This document shows positions 49,940-61,680 of a DNA stretch of 64,000 nt, one piece after another. Source of the stretch: Colius striatus (Eukaryota > Chordata > Aves > Coliiformes > Coliidae). The position numbers were made by a program, and so were the translations under genes. The DNA is taken from assembly GCF_028858725.1 (NCBI RefSeq), contig NC_084769.1:10479501-10543500 (forward strand), read 5' to 3'. Position 1 is the stretch's first letter; each line of letters starts with the position of its first letter. The notes under the pieces were generated by a model that ran no database searches, was not told where the DNA came from, and worked only from the letters and a program-made list of their open reading frames with translations.

Positions 49940-50640
49940 TGTGATGGAGACTCACAGCCTTCTCAGTCAGTCTGCTCCCACGCTTCACCATCAGGAAATT
50001 TCTCCTTCTGTTTGACCTTGCTATTGCATCTCGAGGCCAGAGAACGTATTTCCCATCCTCTCCTGTTCTTAAGGACCACCTCCTTGTGCTTCCTACATGC
50101 CCTTCTTCAGGCTGAGCAGCCCAATCCATCCCCCTTCCTCTCAGGTTGCATTTTCCAGGTCACCAGACTGGAAACCCAGTTGTCTCCTGAGCCATCTCCA
50201 GCCTTCTCACAACTTTCTGATTGCATGGTTCCCACAAGTAGTGACCACACCAGGTGAGATCTTCCCAGTGCCCAGGAGAGTGGGATTCCTCCACGTCCTT
50301 TGGAGTCTCTGCTCCAGCTCCAGCACAGCTCAATACATGCACAATTCAATATGTAAGCTGCCCTTTACCACAGCATACACAGTTACCTCACATTTACTCA
50401 GTGGTTCTCCATATCCTGAGAAGCAGCTCCCTGGGTACTGTTCCCAACCATCCCCTCTGCCCCTCTGGCTTCCTGGCAGGCTGTGGACTGCCTGCAGGTA
50501 CCGGTAATTTGCACTTCTTGAGTTCTCTCCTGATTTTTTACATCACTTTCTTCTGTTTTCTCATGGTCATTTTGAATTGAATCCTGTTTTCTGCCTTCAT
50601 GGCACCTGCAGATCTAACAGTCAGGTCTTCTACTTAATCA
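49940..50640 (-). repeat. Old, diverged CR1 LINE fragment
   Basis: The order of segments follows minus-strand CR1: 'aggaaatttctccttctgtt' (about 49993), then 'ctacatgcccttcttcaggc' (about 50094) running into 'tgagcagccc', then 'gtgaccacaccaggtgagat' (about 50241) in place of the usual 'gatgtggcctcaccag' box, then 'taatttgcacttcttgag' (about 50506). Divergence is high, so boundaries are approximate. The frames at 49863-50580 belong to it. Confidence 0.5.
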
Positions 50641-50644
50641 GTCC

Positions 50645-53600
50645 CAGCACTAACGATGGCACTGAAAAGAGCAAAGCACAGGACACATTCTGGCACTATC
50701 CCACACAACACTGATTCTCCTGGAAATACCTCATCTATAACTGTTCTCATGGTATGTTGGCCAATAGGCTTTGAAACTACTGTATAGGAGATTCACCTAA
50801 GTCATATGACCAGTATTTGTAATATTCCCATAAATGTTCTGAATGCAATTTGCTATGGCTGCAGATCATCTTCTTATTTATCAGCAATAAAGGAGAGAAA
50901 GGAAGAAAGCAGCTTCACATCTGTTAAATCCATGGTTTTCTCTTCATTGCCTGATGCCAACACTGACACCTGCTCATGGAATTGCCACCCATGGAGACAC
51001 CCATAGGAAAACACATGGGAAATGACAGGCCACTCTGGCCCTAGAAGACTTGTGTTCATGCCTTGGAGACACACTGAGTTTAAAATGTGTCAGGGCAGTG
51101 ACTGACCTCAGTGTGCAGATAGGGATGATCGCTCAGTTTTACCCCAACACCCTCTGTGAACCACAAGCCATATTCCTCCCACCCTGGGCTGAGTTAAAAC
51201 ACCACCAGACTGGGACAGTCAAGACAAGCCCTTGTCCACACTTCCATTTGACAGCACAGTTTGTGGATTTTTCAGGCCAGAGGGGATTGTTACATTCACC
51301 TCATTTGACCTTCCTAAGCAATCCAGGCTCTCATATTTCACTTGAAGATTTCCAGGAGCAAATCAAGTGATAAACACTTACAGATACCTCAAAATTTAAG
51401 TATTGCAATGAATCCTTGCCTATCTGACAAGTTTGCTTTTCTATTGCTTGGAGAAAAATAGTTTGAGAAATCTAGTATGTGAAGCAAGCTCCATTTTTCA
51501 ATTTCAAGTCTGCTGGAATACAGCAGTTTCTGGTGGCTACAAGCTGGAATAAATTCATTCTCCGGGCATCTTGCTTCCATGAAACAAACTGTTTCCCATT
51601 TAAGACCCATCTAAGAAAGTAATACTTGGCAGTTCTATTAGCACACTAATGGAAAAGAAAAAGGATAGCTTGTGGTTAGTTGTTGGTAGTTAGTTGGTTA
51701 GTGCACTAACTTAAAGGAAAATCAGCTTGGACAGACTATCATGAATCCTTCTTGGTCGCTGTGCCTGAAATGAAAGATGCTGTCTCTGAAATCAGAGGCA
51801 GCATCTTGTGTATCGTTCATCTTCCATTCTTTAAAACCATCATACACTCTCTGCATAAGTGGGGATCACATCAGTCTGCAATTGCTTCAGTTTTACCTCC
51901 CTGGCTTTTCCTGTTTCCCCCATTGGAAGGATGGTAGTGAGAAAGAGAAGAGGAAATCTGAATTGCAGTTCTCAAAACCCACCGTTCACAAATTAATTCA
52001 ACAGCTATATATTTCACTTGTGCTGTTCTGAAGTAAAAGCACATCTACTCCCATGCTCTGCTCCACAGGCTTCACAGACTGTACATATCAATACAGAGGC
52101 TTATTGATGATGCTAAGACCAAATCAAAACACTTCATGATAACTGAGAACAGTAACAAAAAACCACAGAATCCCAGCCAAAGATTAAACCTTGATCCTAC
52201 TCCACTAAAGCCACTGAGCACCTGCTTTGGTGGGGATCAGATCAATCCCATAGAAAACATCTAGTCCACCAGCCACATGCCTCTTCTTGAGTCTTTCCAC
52301 CTAGAGTGCAGAGCTGTTACAGATCTGGGAAGGCTAATGAGTCCAAAAGTAAGGAAAAACAAGCAACAGATTCTCATGTAGATGGCCTGCTCAATTAAGC
52401 ATTTTGAGACTAAGAGCCAATTATTCCTTAGAACAACTCCCTGATTTTGCTGCCTTAGGGAAAGATATTGGAAAAGACTTGAGCAGAACTTATTTTGATG
52501 CTGCAAAGGGCAATTTTAGGCAGGGAATCACCACAGGGTTCAGTAGTCACAGACTCTCGTCCTCTCTTAGGCTGCTAAAACAATGTTCCCCTGAAGAGAG
52601 AAAATGTCTCTAAGCTCCCATCTCCCTTCTCATAGCCTTGAACAAGCTTTGTTTGAGGAAAGGTTCTTTAGATCACCCAACCAGAATTGAATTAAAGCTA
52701 AGACTGGTTTAAAGACCTGCCTTGCTTTGATCCAAACATGTCTTTCCTTTACAATCAATTTCTCTTCGCATCAGTTTGAGATTTTCTTTGGATCAGGTGC
52801 AACACCTTTCCACTTTCCCACTATAACTCCAAAAACAATGTAAAATGCAAATAGCCTTTGAGACACATCATATGCTCTACAGAGACATGTTTCTGTGTGG
52901 TCTTCCTGCCTCCCACTGACAGCCAAGGCTTTGGTAGAACCTGATGCAGCACTGTGACTCACCCAGCCCGGAATGGTCTAACTGGGATCACAGCAGTACT
53001 TTTGCTATGCACAGCAGTGTCTTTTGGAGACTTGCTAGTGTACATCGTCAATATGTAATAACACTATGTGTAGTGAATTATGGGGTTGCTGGAATCAATG
53101 GGATTTTGCATATTAATTGCAAACACACCCAAAAAGACACAGGAATTTATTGGCTTCATTAGTGTTTCAGCTCTAATAACGCTCACGCTTCATTCTCACG
53201 CAAATTGATAAATAGCAGCCCAGTGTTACTCCTCGAGGATGCTTTGCCTTTTGAGAAGGGATGCTAAAGTTTACGATCCAATCTCTCAGCTGCAGAGATG
53301 CACTCAGCAGGGTCTTGAAGGAGTTGAGTTTCAGAGTTATTCAGTGCCTCTTTTTCCTAAGCAGGTTGTTAGATGCTGGCAAAATGAGCTACTCCACCCT
53401 CTCTGCAGAGGCTAATGGTATCTTCCCTGGAGGGTATCTATGTAGTGACACTTACTGGGCAGGACACAAAATGGAGCTGGACTGTTTCCATCTCTAGGGT
53501 ATGAAGACAGAGATTCATTATAATACACCTCCAAACAGGATGTAACAGGAAGCAGTTGCCATACTGGCAATCTGAGGGTAGCTACATGTAACGTATTTAA

Positions 53601-56600
53601 GGATGGATTGATTCTGATCTCACAAATGCTGAGAAAAACTAAGTTTGAGAGGAATTAGATCAGTGTAACTGGAAGCAGACTTTCGCCCTTGGGCTCCCTC
53701 CTCCCAGGAAGGACAGCTCCATGAAAAATGAAGTGCCAGGAGAAGGAGAATCACACGTCAAGAATTCAACTGTATACCAAAACAAAACAAAGAGAAACCC
53801 ACCTGGATTTGATCTCCATCACCTCATGCATTCACACACTGCAGCACAGCACGGCTGATGCGAAGTTTCAGGAACAGCATTACAATAATGAGGGAAGAGC
53901 AAGACACTACCTGAAAAGCAGCTTCCTCCCCAAGGAGTTAAAACATTTTCTGCATTACCATACCATAAAAATTGCATCTTAAAACTAAGATTGGACAAAG
54001 AATCATTGTTCATAAAGCCTGTGCTCAAATCTTCAAATAAGTTATTCTCCTGGGCATGTTTCTCCCCCGCCCCATTCTCAGCAGCAGATCTCTCCTCTTT
54101 AGGATGGGGATCACATCACAACACTTAAGCAATATGCAATTTGCTTAAGCAAAGAGAAATGCCACCAAGAAAGAAGAAAAAAAACCACTTCAGCTTCAAT
54201 TCAAGACTGGGGTTGGCTATTTTTTTGTTGTTTGTTTTTCTAGACATGGTCTGGCAGCTGCAAGCAAAAAGGATCATGTGAACGTCCCCTCGCTGGGAGG
54301 AGCGCAGCCAAAGGCTGCAGGCAAGCCATGCTCTCCATGTTACTGTGCTCACAGTGCACTGAAGGAAATAATCCTGCATTAATAGGGCAGCAGATCACAG
54401 GGATCAAACAGGCCTTTTCTGTTTCTATCCCAGCTCATGCTAAAAAACAAACCAGGAGCAAATGCAACAGAGAGAGGGATATATCATCAGCTCCCATAAA
54501 GCAAATCTACCTCTGTTTGTTAGAATACAGAGCTGTGCCACACAGAGTAAGGGTTAATTCAGGCTATTTTATAATTGGAAGAAACCAAAGAAGAGAGGCA
54601 TTCATGGCTTTATTTACAAGGAAACAGGGCCATAACTCACAGCTCCTTCAGAATGATGCTCTGCAAAACCTTGACAGCAAGATCCTGCAGAATGCTCTGT
54701 GCTGAGGACCAGGGCACAGTGATGCCTCAGCACCTTTCAGGTTGTGATCTGAACCCTGAAGTTGTCAGGGCTTCAGCCTAAAAAAGGGGAAAAGAAGGGG
54801 AATTTTGACGTATGGACATCAAATCATATCACAGCCTCAGCTTCTAGCCTATCTAGGAAGTAATGTCTCTGTCCCCCAGGCTATCCCAGGGAACCAGCAT
54901 TGTTCTCTACTGGCCTCTTTGTAAGTCATCATTAAGGCCAGTAACAAACAATTTCATCCTAAACCAAGAAGAATAGGAAGGAGTTCAGCTTCCTCCTTTA
55001 ATCCTCCACACAGCTTTTAAGGGTGAGTGATGGGCTCAAGAAATAGTCAAGCATTTCTCCTGTTTCTATTGTGGCACTTGCTGTGTGATCAAGGGATTAA
55101 CTTCTGAACTGGCATGGACTTGGTCTAGAGAAACAGGTCCCCATTTGCATGTTAGACACAGCTTATAATCAAGCTGAAACTCTTTCTGCCACTGGATGTG
55201 AAACCAGTTGAGGGTAAGCTCTTACCCATAAGTGCCAGAGTATTCACATGTGACAGTTTACCTCTGTTGCTTGTAGTAACTAATCTTCCAAGTCTCTGCA
55301 CAACACAAAAATTCATAGTAAAAAGGACCAAAGTCCTTGTGGTCTCAAAGTCAGTGAAGCCAGTGAAGATTTTTGCCTCTATACGCCACAGACTCCTTTA
55401 ATATATTTAGTCTGTGGCATAAACAGGAAAAGATCACATGAGCATCCACCAAATCTATCGTCTGTACTTTCTCAGTTCACAGATTAAACCCATCCAGGCA
55501 CTGTAAGCCACTGAAAGAGCCAAGCGAGTTGATAAACAAGCATTAAATCACCAAGAAAAATGCCAGAAGTGAGTTTCAAAAGCAGCAAGGCCAAGACCAA
55601 AGTGTGTCTCAATGCATATGTGTAAAGCAACAAGACACAAAAAGCAGCCCTTCTGCTTTTCCAGCTGCAGAAGGGAAAGAGGAGAACTCAAATGTGAGGC
55701 TCTCTTGCCATGCTGTGGGCCACCCATCAGCCCAGGCATCACTCCACAAAGGGATAAGCATCAAGGAGAAAATCTATGGGCGTAGATCCTGGAGAATGCA
55801 GAGACAGCAGACTCTGCATAGGACATCTGACACTCAGCTGCTCTTGCAGCACAAGTATCCCCAGAAAACTCTTTCTGCACACTGGCTGATGAAACAACCC
55901 CAGCAGCTAATCTGCTTCACTCAAGCCAAAGCAGGATTCCTTCACTCATCTCCCAAGAAACTTGATAAGGACTCCCTGAACCAAGGAGGGTCAAAACAGA
56001 AGAAAACAAGTGCCTAGCCACAAGCACACTGGCTTGTGAGAGAGCAGAGAAACCTGAATGCTCTCCTCCAGGGGACAGCTGCAGAGGCAGGGGGCTGGCA
56101 CACCTCTCAGGGCTCTCAGCGGCACCCTCATTTCCCTTTCCTCAGTGCTTTGTGGGCTTGGATGTCTCCCTGATCTCCTTTCCAGAGATCCTTTCCACAG
56201 ACCATGCTGCCCAGGAATGGTACAAGGGTCAAGGATTCACATCAATAGCACAAAGATCAGGGATTTGTTGCTGTGTTATCTAAGCTGCTTTGAAAGCATG
56301 AACACCTGTCTATCTTTTTTTACCTTTACTTTTCAATTACTCTTTTAACTTGAACACACGGATGGGCATAAAACAGAAGCATCTTTTGTCTGAAACTACA
56401 ACTTTCCACTCCTTTCAGGAAGGTTTCCCTATTCACATCCCATCTGATCGCTACGTTTAAAAGGATTTGCTTTACTCACCAAGTACAGTGACACTTCTGA
56501 GGGGTCAGACCTCCAGAAACTGGCTCATGGTTGGTTGAGATACCAGTATCATTTTGGAAAGACAGTCCCAGAGAAAACTGAATCCACCCTCTGAGTACAC

Positions 56601-57100
56601 CTTAATCCACTGAGTATACCTCCTCTGATCCAAACCAGAGGAATGGGATATCCCCACTACAAACAGCCCCTTCTCCTCGTGTCATGAAATACATAAGCCA
56701 CATGGAGCCCCAGGGGAGGGGAGGAGGACCCAGTCTACTTGGAGGGTTAGGAGCTCACTTCAGGCTGCTTGCTGGGCTGTACCTGACCCTGCTCTCACCC
56801 ATAGCCACCCGCAGCACAGGGACTGCCATCCCATCAGTAACACTGCCTCTGCTGTTCTGGACAGCTGCACCACCAAGCACTGAAGGTTTTCATCTCCCAA
56901 TTGCTTTTCCCTGTGTTACCTCAGATAAAAAAAATAGAAAAAGCCAAAACAACCCACACACTGAGCTACTACCACGGTGTCTGGGATGGAGGAGCCTGTC
57001 CAAGCATCACTGCGGCAGATGCTGAGTGAGAGCCATCAGCCCCCCACAGAGGCAATCTCGGAGGTCCCTGCCATGAGGAGAGGAAACAAAAAAGCCTGTG
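50645..57100. other. Intergenic, gene-poor
   Basis: No gene is recognised. A small inverted motif pair (TTAGCACACTAA at about 51638, TTAGTGCACTAA at about 51699) flanks a GTTAGTTG-rich stretch. A POU-type candidate element lies at 53050-53260. Frames such as 55604-56017 and 54328-54705 have no identifiable domain. Confidence 0.55.
53050..53260. promoter_or_regulatory. Candidate conserved element with POU/homeodomain palindrome
   Basis: TTTGCATATTAATTGCAAA at 53105-53123 has perfect TTTGCA/TGCAAA arms around a TATTAAT core, so it holds two facing octamer-like halves and a homeodomain site. Unique AT-rich sequence with GCTCTAATAACGCTCACGC (about 53171) and CAAATTGATAAATAGC (about 53202) follows. 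This is the look of a neural or limb enhancer, but conservation is not shown. Confidence 0.35.
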
Positions 57101-57560
57101 AGCAGCTGAGGGAGATGTTCATTCTATCGATTGTGTAAACTGTCACTGGAGTGGCAATGAGCATTTTTTTTTTGTTTCTATCCCAGTGAATAATCCAGCC
57201 TGATAATTAGTACATAAGAGATAAGTGGAAAATGAGACATCTAGCGAGGGTGGTTCAAGCCTCCTCATGACATTGATAATGTGCAGATACATAGATCACT
57301 GTCGGGGCAAACCGCCACCGTGAGCCTGTGTCTTCCTATTGCCTCATCAATCCATCATCCGCTTAGCTCCTGACACCTTGGCAGGCACACACCGCCAGCC
57401 CTGCATCTGAATCGCGAGGAGCAGGCTCCACCAGGGAATACAGATTTAAAAATCTAAGATTCAAATTTGTTTAAGTATTGTGAACAGCAATTCCCTTGCA
57501 AGGCATCTTCATTGCCCTTTTGCCAAGGGGGAACAGTTGGGTCTTTGTTAGAAGTACAAA
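57100..57560. promoter_or_regulatory. Candidate conserved non-coding element upstream of C1QL2 3' end
   Basis: A repeat-free 450-bp stretch with ATCGATTGTGTAAAC (about 57127), CCTGATAATTAGTAC (about 57199), GACATTGATAATGTGC (about 57270), a CpG-containing GGGGCAAACCGCCACCGTGAG (split, about 57304-57324) and ATTGCCTCATCAATCC (about 57339). It is rich in motif types seen in deeply conserved enhancers. Confidence 0.35.
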
Positions 57561-58471
57561 TTGCTTCTTAATGCAAAGGATAAAGCGGAGCCCAGGCACC
57601 TCCTTAGAATTCCTCCTGGCTCCTGCTAATGCTGCTGCATGTCAATTTTAATTTTTTGAAATTTAAACCCAGGGCTTTGTGTCTAAGCTCCATTTCGTCA
57701 GAGGGGAGGGGAGAATAGTCAGAAAGGATTACAGGTCTAGGGGGAATCGAGGATCCATAGCAATTATACTTCATTTGGGTCTCAGACACTGGTTTTAATA
57801 ATATTCTAAATAGTACAAATCGACAAGATGTTAGAGATTGATAAGTGTCTAACACATGTACCTGGCTATGAACTCTGCTTCCCTCAGCTTGGGGGTGTTT
57901 GAGGATGGGATGAAGGGAGGAATTGCTTTCTCTCTCTCACCCTCCTCTTCCAGCCAACAAGGCAATACTCACCAAGGACTAGATAGGAGACAGAAGAGAC
58001 TAAGAACTCAATCATCACTCATTCGCCCTAAAACGGAGCTGGAACAAGTCCATTCTGGCTATGGTTCCCTTTCCTCCTGTGATGTCAGGGCAGGGGCAAA
58101 GCTCCAGCCTTAGCAGAGCCGTTGCAGTCTGGGTCCTGTCTCTCTTACCTGTGAAGCTGCACTAACACTGCAAAGGGCAGTGAGCTGGTAGGGAGGCAAG
58201 ACCTTCAGGAGGGAAAAATCAAATGACAAGACACTAAAATGAAAGTTAAGAACCAACTTTGCTCCTTTAGCTTCAGCAGAGCAAGCCTAATTTGCCCAAA
58301 GTGAGAAGGTTACCTCCTGGGGTGATGATGAAAGATGCACCACCTCCACAAAAGGCTCAGAACTACTCACACTAGTTACACACCTGTGTGCTTTTAAAAG
58401 GACACAGAGTGGCTGGGCTTTACCAAGGGGCAGCAAGAGAAAATCTTTCCAAACCGTCTGAATTTGTCAGT
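57561..58471. other. Intergenic, no gene recognised
   Basis: Only short frames (57604-57855 -, 57856-58113 +) without known features. Confidence 0.55.
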
Positions 58472-58727
58472 CTTCAATGAGCTCTCTTCCCATCCTTGGA
58501 CTGTGCAGACTCACTGTTGCCAGGTGTGGTTTCCAACCCATACAAGTGCAGGGGGTTTAGATAGAATTTCTCCCCTGCTGCCTTCTTAATTTTGTCAAGC
58601 ATGTTACAGAAACGCTGATTAAACTGCTTTTCCTGTACTTCACTAACCTCTGGATCAGACTCAGACCCAGTAAATCTGTTTAGGAGATCCACTCCACATC
58701 CTCACTTTCACCTCTTGATGACTGCAT
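58472..58727 (-). pseudogene. Short disrupted protein-like frame, family unknown
   Basis: Minus-strand codons from 58692 to the TGA at 58472-58474 read as an unusually protein-like chain: acidic Ser/Glu-rich start, then amphipathic K-Q-F-N-Q-R-F-C-N-M-L-D-K-I-K-K, then F-Y-L-N-P-L-H-L-Y-G-L. Upstream, an ATG at 58727-58725 opens a second frame of similar acidic character (MQSSRGESEDVE). The two frames are separated by a tandem 5-bp repeat GTGGAGTGGA, so a 5-bp duplication would explain the break. I do not recognise the family. A pseudogene, a decayed transposon gene or chance are the options. Confidence 0.25.
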
Positions 58728-58981
58728 GTCACCTTTTTACAAAACTACATAGAAGTGAAGCTTTTTTACCTCTCCCTTTGCTTCTTCCCAGCCCTCTTGA
58801 ACCATAATCAAGACCTACCCAAGGTGCCTCACCCTAACTTTACATGTTGCTGCAAACCTAAAGGACTGAAGTCCCGTCCTCCCTGGCCTCTTTACTTCCC
58901 ACCCTCCCCTGGCACCACCACAGGACTCCTTTGCAGCACTGGAAGAGACAGACAGCATGAAGGCATTGTCTAAAAACATAA

Positions 58982-59582
58982 TTTAATGTGATATTTTAGT
59001 GATTGTGGCCAACAACTGAATTCTTTTGCAGACAGGCACGGGTTTGCCGTTAATGACACCATCATTCACACGAGCATCGCATTGCACAGAAAAGGAAAGT
59101 TTACACTTGACCTCATATAAACAAAGCAGCAGAGGAAAAATCAGTTATGGTCCAGTCCCTCTTCATGAATAATCAATCTGAAAATTCATCATTATAATTA
59201 ATATTCATTGATGAAAAACTGTGACTGCTTCAAATTCTGTGTGTGGCACAGTCCAAACCCTGGGCTCTCTTACACTCGAGAGTTTCAAGCTGCCAAGTTC
59301 CTCGCGTGACACACAAAACACCGAGGCTGACAAAGAGGTGAGGGTGGGTCAGAGCAAAGGGGGGGGGGAGTACAGAAGGGGATTGCTTTGTTTCAATTCT
59401 ATTTCGTTTCCACAAGGGTAAAAAAAACAAACAAACAAACATACAAACTGATAATGAAGCTAAAGTGACTGTCGGAAACGATGGACACCAGCAGGAACCC
59501 TGGCACAAAGGAGTACAGGAACACCAACCAGCCACACACGTACCCGTGGTGGGGCCAGCTGTATTGTGCCACTTGTTGTGCA
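58982..59582 (-). other. C1QL2: Likely C1QL2 3' UTR
   Basis: This runs from the C1QL2 stop down to an ATTAAA hexamer (minus strand, 58987-58982), the first plausible poly(A) signal I see. The sequence is AT-rich and mostly unique, with an A/T-rich block at 59160-59215 that looks conserved (TTCATGAATAATCAATC, ATTATAATTAATATTCATTG). It contains a homopolymer G10 on the + strand (59359-59368) and an (AAAC)n tract (about 59426-59453). The end is uncertain without transcripts. Confidence 0.45.
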
Positions 59583-61569
<1,987 letters not shown>

Positions 61570-61612
61570 TCACCTGCCGCCCGAAACCGCTTCCTCCCCT
61601 TCATCCTCTCGT

Positions 61613-61680
61613 CCCTCCATCCCGTCATCTCACCATCGCTCCATCCCGTCATCTCACCATCCCTCCATCCCTCCACCGCT
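61613..61680. repeat. 24-bp minisatellite
   Basis: CTCCATCCCGTCATCTCACC-type units repeat with a 24-bp period (two near-exact copies, then degenerate CCCTCCATCC pieces), just upstream of the C1QL2 CpG island. Confidence 0.85.
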
